64,000 nt of DNA from Rachicladosporium sp. CCFEE 5018 (taxonomy: Eukaryota > Ascomycota > Dothideomycetes > Cladosporiales > Cladosporiaceae). Location of the stretch: assembly GCA_002077045.2 (NCBI GenBank), contig KZ111150.1, positions 912,970-976,969 of the forward strand, written 5' to 3'. The position numbers and the translations under genes were made by a program. The notes under the pieces are model-generated. The model ran no database searches and had not been told where the DNA came from. It was given only the letters and a program-made list of their open reading frames with translations. Shown piece by piece: positions 22,063 through 33,286 of the stretch (position 1 is its first letter; the number at the start of each line of letters is the position of its first letter).

Positions 22063-24141
22063 TCACGACGCTTTGCTCTCCGTGCTGCCTCGACTCCGTC
22101 CACTCCCCGCCCTCGCCCTTCCCTTCCCCTCCCCACCCTCCTCTCTCAACTTCCTCAAGATCTCCTTCCCGCCATCCGCTCTCCCAAGCCCAAGCACCAG
22201 ATTCGTATTCTCCTTCTGCAGCTCCCCCAACCTCTCAAGGAGCACCTCCCGTTCCCGCCTCAGTGTGCCGACCTGCTCCCTAAACTCATCCCTCTCCCTA
22301 CTGACTCTGCTCAACTGATCGCGATCTTCCCGCTTCTTAGTCTTCGCTTCGATTTTGCGGGAGAGCTTTTCTTCTTTTGCGGTGAGGCGCTCAAGGTCGC
22401 GCGTATGTTTCGCTTCGGCTTTGCCGACTTCGCGATCGAAGCGATCTTGTGCTTTGGTCTGCGCATCCGACTCAGAGTCTTTGGATTTGTCGAGACGGGT
22501 TTGCTCAACCTCGCGCTTTTCGGCAAGTTTGCGCGTAAGTTGTGAGCGCTGCTGGGCGAGTTTGCGGAGGTCCTTTTCTTGGCCTGATATGTCTTTGCGA
22601 CTTTCCGGCCGTTCTAGCGAGGTCAGACTGACGTTCGACTGCGCCGCTTCCTCAAGCTGGCCGGTCGTGGATTTGCGACGCATGGACGTGGCGCTTTGGA
22701 AGGAGGCGTCGGAGATGGAGGAGTCTGATGAGGAATCGGACTCGTAGTCTGCGTCCGCAGGCTGACCTTGCGGCTGGCCGTGCAGGTAGGAGGATACCAT
22801 GCTGGGCGCGTATTGGTCTATGCCGGATCCTAGGGCTTGCGTGAGGTGGGCGAAGACGCCGGCTGGTTGGGGTGGAGCTTCGTTGGGGAGGGGCAGGGTC
22901 ATGGACTTTCGGGGTGGGGCGATGGGAGGATCGCTTTGTGTTGTGGAGGTCGTGGCAGGCTGGGTTGGAGGCTGCTCGGACTGCGTGACGCCGTTGGACT
23001 GTGGCTCCGTCGCTGCGACTGCATCTTTCTCTTCGCCATCCTCGCGTAGCTGTGCAGCCCAGTCGAGCCACTTATGTAGATCACTGATCAGAGCACTGGG
23101 CGTTCCTCTGTCGACCATGAACCTGGGTATGCCTCCACCAGGATCACTCCGCGTGATCATGATCCACTCCACAGGATTCAGCTCAGCGTCCTGCGATGCA
23201 TCTTTCGATCCCCGCTGCAAGTCGCGCTGCTCTCCTTTCGCCTCCGGACCTCTCGACTCCGTGAACGCTATCGTTGAAGCCCTGTCCCGCCCAGTCTTTG
23301 CTCCATCTCCACTGCTGTTGAGCAGATTCGACGTCGACTTGGCCTTCGACGGCGTGATTGGGATCTCTCGTATCAACTCCACACTCTCGTACTGCCCTCG
23401 GATATACCCTTGCCGATCTGGCGCGCCAGGATGCCTGACCGGTTTACTCACAATCATGAAGCTCCTTGGCACATGTCTCTCGCCATCCTTCATCTCCGCG
23501 GCACTCTTATCGCTCATCCCACTCCCTGTAGTCAAGAGCAACGTCACGAACTCCCTCGGCGTCGTCGGCCCAGGGAACTGTGCACTCAACTGATACACCT
23601 CCGCCTTCCCGACACCTTCAATCTCCTTAATCTCCAGCTTCTGATCACCTCCAATGCCTCTTACGTTCCCCTCCCCAGGCCCACCTTGCACTTTCAGACT
23701 CTCCGGGAATTCCCTGACCATACCTCGCTTGAACTTCTCAAACCCCATACCCTCATGCACACTCCGCCGCGCAAACCAGGCACCGTGTCTGTCGTGCCCG
23801 GCCATCTTGTAGACGGCGATGTTGAGAGGGTTCTCCTTCTGACTGAACTTCATCGCTTTGCCCCAGTTCTTTTGTAGGCTTTCGTGTTCGTCGTGGGCTG
23901 GGTGGGAGCGCGCGGAGGACTGCAGCATATCTTTCCATCCTGTGGCGGTGTTTGGGGAGGTGTACTGGGGTTGCGAGTCGTGGAAGGGCGTGCCTGAGAG
24001 GGGTGGAGGAATGGAGTTGCAGATGAGCTCAGAGTTGGAGAAGACATCCGTCATGTAGGTGCTCAGAGAGGCGTCTTCGTTGGGCACTTCGTCCCATGTG
24101 GTGGGTGAGAGGGACTTGAGAGCTTCATGCAACTCGGCCAT
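22063..24141 (-). CDS. START-like DUF3074 protein with C-terminal coiled coil
   Basis: A single 692-residue frame. The N-terminal 260 residues hold the DUF3074 START-like domain: WKDMLQSSARSHPAHDEHES, NIAVYKMAGHDRHGAW, VYQLSAQFPGPTTPREFVTLLLT, then EWIMITRSDPGGGIPRFMVDRGTPSALISDLHKWLDW (about 325-365), which forms the last strand and the long lid helix. Such domains bind lipids or other hydrophobic ligands. Residues about 375-500 are low-complexity (Pro, Ser, Gln), and from about 520 to 670 the sequence is strongly charged and heptad-like (LTRKLAEKREVEQTRL, LREEGGEG), a coiled coil. The end is Arg/Gly/Ser-rich. The first 158 codons are duplicated at 1-476. It shares its upstream region with the SET/TPR gene at 25081. 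Confidence 0.85.
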   Translation of the reverse strand: MAELHEALKSLSPTTWDEVPNEDASLSTYMTDVFSNSELICNSIPPPLSGTPFHDSQPQYTSPNTATGWKDMLQSSARSHPAHDEHESLQKNWGKAMKFSQKENPLNIAVYKMAGHDRHGAWFARRSVHEGMGFEKFKRGMVREFPESLKVQGGPGEGNVRGIGGDQKLEIKEIEGVGKAEVYQLSAQFPGPTTPREFVTLLLTTGSGMSDKSAAEMKDGERHVPRSFMIVSKPVRHPGAPDRQGYIRGQYESVELIREIPITPSKAKSTSNLLNSSGDGAKTGRDRASTIAFTESRGPEAKGEQRDLQRGSKDASQDAELNPVEWIMITRSDPGGGIPRFMVDRGTPSALISDLHKWLDWAAQLREDGEEKDAVAATEPQSNGVTQSEQPPTQPATTSTTQSDPPIAPPRKSMTLPLPNEAPPQPAGVFAHLTQALGSGIDQYAPSMVSSYLHGQPQGQPADADYESDSSSDSSISDASFQSATSMRRKSTTGQLEEAAQSNVSLTSLERPESRKDISGQEKDLRKLAQQRSQLTRKLAEKREVEQTRLDKSKDSESDAQTKAQDRFDREVGKAEAKHTRDLERLTAKEEKLSRKIEAKTKKREDRDQLSRVSRERDEFREQVGTLRREREVLLERLGELQKENTNLVLGLGRADGGKEILRKLREEGGEGKGRARAGSGRSRGSTESKAS

Positions 24142-25080
24142 CGTGGCTGCAGTTGCACAGGGTGCTGTGGTTCGCTCGATGCGGTACTAAGTGCGACGCT
24201 ATTGCTCGTCTGTGTGCTGGAAACAGAGCAGAGTCACTGTTCTTCTTAGTTCCATGAATGTAAGATCTAAATATAAATTGTAAGAGAGAAGAAGTGAAGT
24301 TGGTAATACAAACCTGCTTGCGCCGCGGTGCAGCTGCTAGAAGACCTCACGCATCATCATCATCCGGAGTGGCTGCCAGTGCCAACTACTCTCCGCAGCA
24401 TTCCGTCAGCATCACACAAATGGTCTGCCTCAAGGGCGCGACATGTTTCGAGTATCTGGCGCACTTCAAGCCACTCTGTGATGCTTCTGTAAGATCGTTC
24501 CGAAACAAATCCTGCACAGCGAGGCGGCATGTATGTTGTTGATGGAAGGAACGGATGAGCGATGCCATTGGCGATTCCTCGGTGGATGAGCTTGGACCCT
24601 GAACGCAGACCTCACATAACCTTACATACTTTCTCTCCTGTTTATAATTTCCTTCCTTCAACTCCGTTCCGCCACACCATGGAGTCATCACATCCAGGAG
24701 ACAGTGCCATGGAGAATTGGCCACTCGACGTCGGGCCTTGGAGAAGCGGCATTGCCAGATGGTTAGCGGCCTACATTCGATGAGCCTCCTCAGTGCTGGA
24801 CCGCCATTGTCGTTACGTTCCTGATCGTGTTCCTGTCAGCGTAGTAGGGACGTAGTCAGTCTCGTTATCTTGGAGCGTCTCCTTTGATCATGTCCGATCT
24901 ACCGCTCACCGGATGCCTGCCTGTCGTTCTCTGTTTGTATGCCCGTTTGCATGGTAACCTACCACGTGAATCTCTCCTTCACGTCTTACTTCCTTTCACC
25001 TTTACTCGTTGTATACCAAAGATTCACGCCCTGAAATTGCAGTCAACGTATTTTTCGCAGTGCAGAGCACTGGGCTAATC
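24142..25080. other. Intergenic region between divergent genes (copy 2)
   Basis: 939 bases, the counterpart of 477-1414, with only one net base of length difference. It must hold the promoters of both divergent genes. The close match between copies in noncoding DNA shows the duplication is young or has been homogenised here. Confidence 0.6.
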
Positions 25081-27426
25081 ATGGCCGACAATTTCGTCGC
25101 CCTCATGAAGCAACAGCAGGCACTCCTCGCAACAGCTAAGAAGCGTCAGGGCCTGCTGCCTCAGGAAAGAACGACTCGGCGTGAGATGGAGCAAGAATAT
25201 GAACGGACCGGGGTAAGTGTTCTCCACATTAATGTCTGGAACCGCTCTGACCTCAATCACAGCGTTCACACCTTACGGTGCAGCACGGCAATCACCTCAT
25301 CAAGCAGACCTTCGTTGGAGAAGCGTACAAGCCATCCACGGCTGAGATCAATGACCTGAAGCTGATCTGCCTCCGTGACCTACGCCTAGAGACGCATCAT
25401 GACGGACGCCTTCTCCTCGTACGCGTCTTCTGCAATGCCGTCCGCATCACGGCCGTGCAGACAGGGTTTGAAGACGAACACGACCATGTCGAGCGCCTTG
25501 CAGTCTACAACACCGACACCAGCCTCTCGCCGTCGCAGACACTGCCGCGTGGATCTGTACTCGCTATCAAGAAGCCATACTACAAGGCCACGAGTGACGG
25601 AGGTGTGATAGTCCGTGTCGATCACCCTTCAGACTTTGTCGTTTTAGACGAGTACGATCCCATCATACCACTGTCACTGCGACCCAGAGTACAGGCCGTA
25701 GAGGAGGATAGAACTGCGGCAGAAGTGAAGAAGGAAGGTAATATAGCGGTCGGGATGAAGCAGTATCGCAAAGCAACCAAACTCTACACCATCGCGATCG
25801 CGCTGTGTGCAGAAGAAGACGAAGTTCTACGGCGAGATCTTCATCGAAATCGCGCCCTGACGAACCATCACATCGGCCACTACGAGGCTGCCCACGCAGA
25901 CGCCCTTGCAGCTGTCATATTAGATGTCAACGCAGATGACACGAAGAGCACGGAGCTCAACACCAAGGCTTCCCTGCGCGCAGGCAGGGCATCCTACGAC
26001 CTCGGTCACTTCGAGGATGCTGCGCGCATGTTCACAGAGGCCAATCGCACGCACACCGACAACGACGTCAACATAGAGCTTGCACGTGCTCTAGATCGTC
26101 TGAGAGAGTCCAAGACCGGCTCGTTTGGCTTTCTGAGTGACAGGTTCTTGGGAGCACTCCCTCCGCGCCTCGACTGCGCTTCTTTCGTCAAGAACACCGA
26201 AGTCCGCGCATCTCCTGGCCGTCGCAAAGGTCTCTTCGCCGTCAAGTCTTTCAGCGCAGGCGACTTGATCTTGTGTGAGAAAGCTCTCTGCTCCTCTCTC
26301 GGATCCGACGACGGTCAGACGACTAACATGACCATCAACCTCAACACTAAGCGCATGTCAGTCGGCACGCATGCTAGTCTACACACCAAGCTCGTCACTC
26401 AGCTCCAGCGCAACCCCAAACAAGCTTCCGCCTACTTCGAGCTATACGATGGCACCAAGAGCTCGTCAATCCTTCCAGCCAGCACTGCCCACCCTCCTGT
26501 CGACGTCTTCCACGTCCAAAGCATCCTGGAGCTCAACGCCTTTGGCCTCCAAGACGCCCCGCCCGAACCCTCTTCACCTTCTACCAAATCCCCCAAGAAA
26601 GCTCTCCGGCCCGCAAACGACTCCACAGCCATATTCCTCCGCGCCTCCTACATGAATCACGCCTGCGACGCAAATGCCTACCGTACTTTCATCTCCGACT
26701 TCCTAATCCTCCGCGCCACGCGCGCCATAGCCATGGACGAAGAACTCACTATCGCATACACCCGCCCCGACCCGGCGTCACTAGACTACGGCAGCACATT
26801 CTCGCACTGGGGCTTCACGTGCGAGTGCGTGGTCTGCAAAGCAGAGCTGCATCCCAAAGGCTCGATCTCGCATCGTAGGAAGGTCGTGAAAGAGGCTGAT
26901 GACTTTGCTGCTTCGCCGGCGAATGAGGCGTCCGATAAGGTGACGCCGACGAAGGCCCAGGTGGCGGCTGCGGAGAAGCTGTTGAAGCGGGTTGAGGGAG
27001 CTTATAGGCAGCCGGGCTTTGCGCCGGGCGTGCCGAAGTTGGGTGTTACGGCGATTGCGGATTGGCTGATGAGGGCTTGTATGTTGGATAGTACGGAGCC
27101 GGGGAAGGTGAGTCTCCTCCCTATGTTCACTCAAGCAGAGCACATGACTGACATACTGCGACATGTAGTGCATTGAGCTCGGCACGACGGTGCTCTCATC
27201 CCTCGGCTTCGTGCCCTCGATCGTCTTCGGAGAGCTGGTCATTGACCGCACGCATTGCGTTGTCAAGGACGTGGTGGTCGATACCGCTGTGTATCTCTCG
27301 CAACTTTACGAGGTGGTGGAGGGCAAGGACTCGATGGTCAGTGCGCAGTATGCGGTATGGGCGGAGGAAATGTGGGAGATTTGCAAGGGGAGTAAGAGAG
27401 GATTCGAGCACAGGTACGGAGCATAA
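25081..27426 (+). CDS. TPR and SET domain protein, copy 2 (active-site residues kept)
   Basis: Exons 25081-25212, 25263-27107 and 27169-27426, both introns phase 0 (50 and 61 bases), encode about 744 residues. The domain order is as in copy 1: beta-rich N-terminal region, TPR-like helices with VKKEGNIAVGMKQYRKA (about 200-217), SET core with GRRKGLFAVKSFSAG, NHAC, and post-SET CECVVC. Here the motif EELTIAY is intact (Tyr codon 26757-26759), as expected for a working SMYD-like lysine methyltransferase. Comparing the two proteins, I count about 50 differences in the first 330 residues of exon 2 but only about 17 in the following 290, so divergence is uneven. This copy is the better candidate for the functional gene. 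The target cannot be inferred. Confidence 0.87.
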
Positions 27427-28391
27427 TTGGGCAGCAGTGCTCGGGGACTTAGCAATTCTGCGCGTCTCACGACCGCCACACAAAAACGTTGGTAGTTGAG
27501 ACGTATCACGGCTGCCCGCTCGGCCTACACTCCTTTAACCGACCCTACCTCCTGTAGAAATGTGAGAGCCACGTGCCGGTGTGTATTGAAATGCACCTAA
27601 GATACCTCATTCTCCTGCTTAAATATCACTACATGTCTCTACAGTAGGTGTGACGCGAGTCATGCCAGATCTCGAGGATCGTTCCGGCCAATCCGCCCGC
27701 CCGCCAAGATCGACTCTGCAGCAACTCCAAGCCCTGGCTGATGACTGGCATCGTAGCTCAGCCTTGCGCAACGACATTGGCTTACACGTTAGACGGACTC
27801 CCGCTGATCACCTACCGAAGTGTTTGACCCTGCAAGCTCATTCGGCGGCCTGATGGCGCCCAGCCAACCTCGCAGGTGAGGCCAAGTCAATGGAGAACGC
27901 CTCTGACTATCGGAAATAGAATACCATGCTTTGCGATTTTGCTGTCAACGGACCTGTTGCGGGCAGCCCTGAGCGTTTAGATGCGCAAAGTGCCAGTCGG
28001 ACATATGTATGTCGTGCGAGTCTCCCAAATACATAACAGCATCTCGGAAACCAATGTGAACGGTCACGCATACGAGGAGTGTGCCTCAGCCGCGCAGGTC
28101 TGTACGTCCGCCCGGATCGGTTCAGAAGATGTGGCGTCTGCTCTAGACCGCTGCGTTTGCGAGCAGCGTGGTATGGCTTTCCGCACGCCAAGACTGCACG
28201 AGGATGGCTGTGAGTGACTTGTCGACATATAGCCTTGCCTTCCAGTTTCTTTTATTCCCTCCTCAGCACCTCTCATTCTCCTCAGTCCTGCATCCCGTTT
28301 TACTTCACCTAGCTTCTAACTTGTCGTCGCCCTTGCATCGCTCTTGAGACATCCTGAGAGGGCGGCAGCATATCACTGAGATAGGAGGACC
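27427..28391. other. Intergenic region between SET gene and gene C, copy 2
   Basis: About 965 bases, partly alignable with 3776-4741, notably around 27650-27860. No gene is supported. The last 200 bases are pyrimidine-rich and should contain the gene C promoter. Confidence 0.55.
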
Positions 28392-30248
28392 ATGGCAGCC
28401 TCGCACTCTCGCGCGCACTGGCTTGTGCCGACTACGCTGGTACTCGCGACTATAGTGGGTGTCGCGCTCGCCTATGGTCATCATCTCTTCTACTCTACAC
28501 TGAACGGGACGAAGGTCAGCGAGGCACGCTGGACCCAAGACACGAATATCTCCATGTGTACTGCCTTCACTTTCCTTGTACGCTGTGCTCTAGTCATTGC
28601 CGTATCGGCAGCGTACTGGCAGGTGTTCTGGCGGCGACTGCACCGTCCGCTACCATTGTCTAACATTGACGATCTGTCTACCCAGCTTAAGGATATCTAT
28701 CAACTGTTGAACTTCAACAACATCAAGATCAGCCCGCTTCTCTGCACGCTAGCGCTACTCGCCTGGTTTATTCCCGTTTCGGTAGTTTTTCCCCCAAGCG
28801 CGCTCAAGATCGCGCCGCAAAGCGCCGCAACGCAACAAATGACGCGAATGCGCGTCCCGGACTACAATGCATCCAACAAGTTCGTCCCTACTGAGTGGCA
28901 CGGGGGCGGGATGTCTAAGCGCAACGGCATGGGCATGACTCCCTTACCAGTATATGCGTACTGGGCCGGACCAAGCAGTCCGGTAAGACGAGCCCTGCTC
29001 GGAACGGCATATCAAGGACAGCTGCCCATGATCACGTTACAAACATCCGCAACAATATCTCCCAATTCGTCTTACGCTCTTGAATTTAACGGCCCAGCCC
29101 TGCAGTGCGATACGGCGATGAACGCATCTGGGATTGCCGTTGAGCTGACTGATGCCGGCGCGCTGTGCTTGAATGGCTCTTTAACGTGCGCCAATGCGGT
29201 GAACAGCTACTTCGTGTCGTGGGTCGCGAACGGGAGCATCTACAACAGGGCAGATGACACGAGCCGAGGTGGCATGCCTTACGCTATAGGTACGAATGAG
29301 CCCGAGTACCTTGGTACGGACCCGTTGCACCCGCAAGCAATTTTCGCAGCTTATCGCGACAATGAATCGACCAAAGGCGCAGATTCCGGACAGATCGCGA
29401 TACTGAACTGTACCCTGTACAACGCTACATATGCTCTCGCGCTGAACTACATGAGCGGGGAGCAGAGTGTAACGATCAATTCCGTGCGTGCGCAGAACGC
29501 AGTCAGTATCGTAGCCGCGACCGAAAAAGGCCAGAGAGCGCCCGAGTTCCCCGGCGCTTTCTCGCTCAATGATCCGGAGGTCAAGTCATATCTAGCTCTT
29601 ATGTAAGTCATCGGCGAACTTCTGGCTGGCCACCTGTACTGGGACGTTGTTTCCCAGACGGATCATACGCAGATTCTGTCTACGGATCTTGCGTTTACCC
29701 ATGAGCTCTGGCCTGTGTACCGGAACTACAGCGGCCTGGACCCCAACGCTGATGCACCGAAGAAGCTGCGTCCGTTCAAAGACACCCTAGAGGAATTATT
29801 CCAGAACATGACGCTGTCACTTCTCAGCATCCCCTCCGTCCTCGCACCCCAAGACACTCTGACTCCCGTGTCCGTGTCTTACACGCACAACGCATACGTC
29901 TATACCCCGCAGCGTCTATGGGCGCCATACGGCGCGGCTATCGTAGCGACGCTCATTGTTGTAACGGTCGGCTTCTTCAGTATGGCTGTGAGCGGCGCAT
30001 CGTACAGCAACAACTTCTCTACCATTATTCGAGTCTCTCACGATCGCGCTATCGACATCGCGATACGAGATGAGGACAGATTTGGACAGGATCCGCTACC
30101 GAAGTACATCGGTAAGGCTAAATTGTTCGTCCATGGACTGAAGGGCAGTGAGAAGGGAAGCTTAAGAGGCTCGGGGCAATTGTCGGAGCCTGCGATGGAA
30201 GGCTTGATGGACAGATCAGTCGCGAACGTGAGTCGCACATATATCTGA
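28392..30248 (+). CDS. Gene C copy 2: multi-pass membrane protein with in-frame stop
   Basis: The frame from 28392 to 30248 holds 618 codons and is interrupted once, by TAA at 29604-29606. N-terminal hydrophobic segments lie at about 12-32, 57-77 and 113-135. A large region with several Asn-x-Ser/Thr sites and paired Cys (about 140-490) looks like an ectodomain. A membrane segment at about 518-540 follows (LWAPYGAAIVATLIVV), then a cytosolic tail with FSTIIRVSHDRAIDIAIRDED and DPLPKYIGKAKL. In the related half gene at 38404 the codon equal to the stop is CAA (Gln). The same bases now read GTAAGT, a perfect splice donor, and an in-frame acceptor CTACAG ends at 29731. Removing 129 bases would give a protein 43 residues shorter in place of truncation at residue 404. 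The function of the family is unknown. Confidence 0.75.
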
Positions 30249-31662
30249 ACATCCATGTTACACGCGTTTCGCAATTTCGGGCAGGATATATCGTCAAAGC
30301 GTGGACGACAAAGTCATTGTTCGTGTTGTAAAACGCGAGTCAAGTGCCATTATGTCAGCGGCTTACGGGTCGCGCCTGCCCGCGCGTGCCCCTTTGAGTT
30401 GCGGGGAGAAAACATGGCTTGCGGCGGCTACGGTGCAGGAGCCGAGTGGATGCTTCACAACGTGTGTCCCACTGTCGATCAGCGCGACCGAGAATGGTAT
30501 CAGATACTCCAGATGGCAGCATTGTAAAAAGTTGGCCAGGCAGATGGGTGAGCAACCTCGTTGCGTAATCATCAGATCTCAATGTCTTGGTAAGACTTTC
30601 TCAAGGTAATTTGCTCCCCACCTGTGAGACAACCGCGCTGGACAGGGATCTTGGAGAGGGGACTGGGCGGCTCTGGATTTGGCTTGTGCGGAGTGTGCGA
30701 CTATGGTCCGTCCACGGACGGGCTGGCAGTTTAGGCATCGAATCCATCGTCGTGTACAGATCCCAGATCTACGTAGCTAAGAGCAAAATGAGGATGTGAC
30801 GCTGCTGAAGACGGCCACAACGCTGTGTATTATTGTGTGACGCTACGAGGTAGTTCTGCATGCAAAGCAGGGCGTGAAGATCCGGCAGAACCTGGCGAGT
30901 GAGACAGATCGACAGACAGGCGACCCTTGCTCGGTGTGTTGCGCTAGTAGCGCTTGAAGCGCGAGTACTCCGTCTGGGTAATCTTCCTCGTCGTCGCAGA
31001 CGAATCCGTATGCCTCACATCTTCCCTCAGTAGTGAAGTCGTGGAAGTCGCCGAGGCGATTACACAATACCGAAGACCGAGTTGCCTCGAAAAGGCATCG
31101 ACGTGAGAAGCGGCCTCTCAGCATCTGACAGGCTCCACAGCCACACTACCTCGACAAGCTCCGCGATCAGCATCACTCACAATTCACGGCTGACCTATCT
31201 CTGACTGACCCAACCTTTCATTCACGAGCATTGTTTCGAACCTTACTCGCCTCGCTACGGCGTCACTCATCCTCTGTGATCGCATATGCCACCCTTGGTC
31301 AGCCACATAGATTCTCGATATCAATACACTGCTTCGTCCGGTCTGAGGGGCACGAGCGAGGCGGCATCGCGCACCGGCTTTGTGCACGCCAACTGGTGAC
31401 CGGAAGGCTACCTGCAGCGCCTGTACTACCGACTCTGGTCTCAACACACTCTCTCCCTCGCTCGACTGCTGTGCTCTTCGTTCCTCCACCTGGACGAGAT
31501 ACGGTGGTGCGGTAGATCAGACAGCAGTCAACGAATGTTGTACTGCCACAGACACTGCACACGCATGACTTAGCCTTACCTGCGCCAGCTAAGCGACCCT
31601 TGCGGTCTGCCTCCACTGCTTCACCTACCCGACTGCATTCACGCGACAGATTTCAATAGAAG
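30249..31662. other. Intergenic region between gene C and Med15, left arm
   Basis: About 1.4 kb with no supported gene. Much of it matches 36640-38000 in inverted orientation, for example 30355-30582 against 37673-37900 and 30600-30690 against 37560-37640, with scattered differences. Matching open frames in both arms reflect this homology and need not mean coding. The right end, from about 31500, should hold the Med15 promoter and leader. Confidence 0.55.
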
Positions 31663-32606
31663 ATGGAGCAGATCAAGATGATGCCGAACGGCATGCCAGG
31701 TCAAGGGCAGGGTATGAACACAATGCAACAGCCGCAGCCTGGCAATCAGCAACAACAGCTCTACGCTAAGATTATGCACGACCTCAAGATTGGTTTGCCC
31801 GAGTTTCAAGGCTCATGGCAGTCGACGTTTGATATCGCGCAGCGGGCGAACCGAACGATGCAATTGTACGTCCTCACTTCACTTCGTACTTGATATGACA
31901 CGTGCTGATATGGTCGAATGATAGGATCACACAGCTGAGACAACTCGAACCCAACATCACCAAATGTCTCAGTACGGCTCAGAATTTCGAGATCCAGACG
32001 GTTCGCTCGTCACCCAACAAGGAGATGTACATGCAGCAGATTCAGAAGAAGCTCAACGACATCCACATTCGCCGTCAACAGAATGCTGCGTCTCAGAACA
32101 TGCTGCCGCAGCCTCAGCAAGTACCACAGCAAATGAACATCAATCCTGCCAATCTCAATATGGGGATGAATGGCAATGGCAACAACATGATGGGCAACGG
32201 CAACATGAACAACGGCTTCCCGATGAACGCGCCCATGCAAAATGTGAATATGCAACAACTTCAGCAGCTAGGCAATGACACAATGAATCCGCAGAATCTA
32301 ATGGCGCCATCGATGCAACAGCAGAACTCACAGAATGCCGAAACACAGCAGAACATGATGCAGAATGGCACTGGCATGAATCCGCAGCAACTGCTACAAC
32401 CTCCCACTCAGCAGCAGATCTTTGCCTTGGCGCAACGATGGTTCCAAAGTATGGGTGATCAGAAGCGACTTGAGCTGCGAATGCAGGCTACTCGAAATCT
32501 GAACGATCAACAACGACAGCAAGCTCAAGCATCCGGCCAAGATCCAGCAATGCACCTACTGGTCAACAAAGCTAGGAATGATCTGTTCAAGCAGCACCAG
32601 ATGAAA
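31663..32606 (+). CDS. med15: Mediator subunit 15 (Med15/Gal11), N-terminal part, left arm
   Basis: Exon 1 is 31663-31865 and exon 2 starts at 31925 and runs into the gap at 32607. The 59-base phase-2 intron has a GTACGT donor and TAG acceptor. The start MEQIKMMPNG leads into a Gln-, Asn- and Met-rich protein. Residues about 31-115 (LYAKIMHDLKIGLPEFQGSW to QKKLNDIHIRRQQNA) are helical and fit an N-terminal three-helix region such as a KIX-like fold. Exon 2 aligns base for base with 36372-35691 of the minus-strand copy, without indels but with substitutions that change residues (for example Pro/Ser, Leu/Gln). It is therefore a diverged second copy and not the same locus read twice. The other 1300 or so residues are missing here. 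Confidence 0.82.
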
Positions 32607-32706
32607 NNNNNNNNNNNNNNNNNNNNNNNNNNNNNNNNNNNNNNNNNNNNNNNNNNNNNNNNNNNNNNNNNNNNNNNNNNNNNNNNNNNNNNNNNNNNNN
32701 NNNNNN
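32607..32706. other. Assembly gap (100 N)
   Basis: 100 N between the N-terminal part of one Med15 copy on the plus strand and an internal part of another Med15 copy on the minus strand. The two flanks are not adjacent in any single Med15 gene. Confidence 0.97.
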
Positions 32707-33286
32707 ATCGCCTCTGGACTGCTCGTCTTGATCCCGTCGCTTGCGGGCGTGCCGACTTGGGCTGCGGGCGTCGTGGCCGGGCTGTCAGGCTGCCCAGTCT
32801 TGCGACGCTTGGAAGGTGGCATCTTGAGCTTGTCAGGCGTAAGCTGATTGCCACTTTGATCGTACTTTGGTATGCCATGAGGATTTGGCGAACCAAAGTC
32901 AAAGGTCTTGTACTCGGTCGGAGCAGCGGGAGCCTTGTTGTGGGATGCCTTGCGATTGTGCTTCGACACTGGCGGCGCGCCAGGAGTAGTCTGGTTTGGA
33001 GGTGGTTTGATTGCAGCGGCCGTGGGTGGCGGAAGCTGCGACTGTTGCTGCTGAAGCTGCTCTTGTGACTGCGCACGCTGCAGGGACTCGCCGGCAGCCT
33101 TGGCTTGCGCCTTGAGGTTCTTCATGTCATTAAGGTAAGTCATGAGTAACTGACGGTAGCCTACCAGCTCCTGTAGGCTCAAGCTTAGATAGTCCTTGAT
33201 GTCGTCCGTGTTCTCCTCCCAGTTGTAGAAGACCTGGAACTTCGCCCTGATGATCTCTTTAATGCGGTCCGGCGAGAATCGAGGGA
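32707..33286 (-). repeat. 580-base segment identical to 48975-49554 (contig-end overlap)
   Basis: The reverse complement of 32707-33286 equals 48975-49554 base for base in every stretch I compared, and both segments abut an assembly gap. The duplicated genes elsewhere in this window differ by several percent, so perfect identity at two contig ends points to the same genomic segment assembled twice and not to a real repeat. Confidence 0.85.

Larger units (their letters stand above)
23666..29075 (+). repeat. Segmental duplication, copy 2 (matches 1-5425)
   Basis: This is the counterpart of copy 1; unlike it, the block continues without interruption through the 3' half of gene C into Med15 as far as the gap at 32607. 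Confidence 0.9.
29076..32606 (+). repeat. Left arm of inverted duplication (matches 39597-35691)
   Basis: Gene C 3' half, spacer and Med15 5' part, matched in opposite orientation by 39597-35691. The arms end at the gap and near the gene C breakpoint. Exon 2 of Med15 aligns without indels (31925-32606 with 36372-35691); the spacers differ by indels. Confidence 0.85.

Noticed and set aside
30355..30582. A frame conserved between 30355-30582 (minus) and 37673-37900 (plus)
   Set aside because: Conservation follows from the inverted duplication of the whole region; the product is Arg-rich without features and changes are not concentrated at silent sites.
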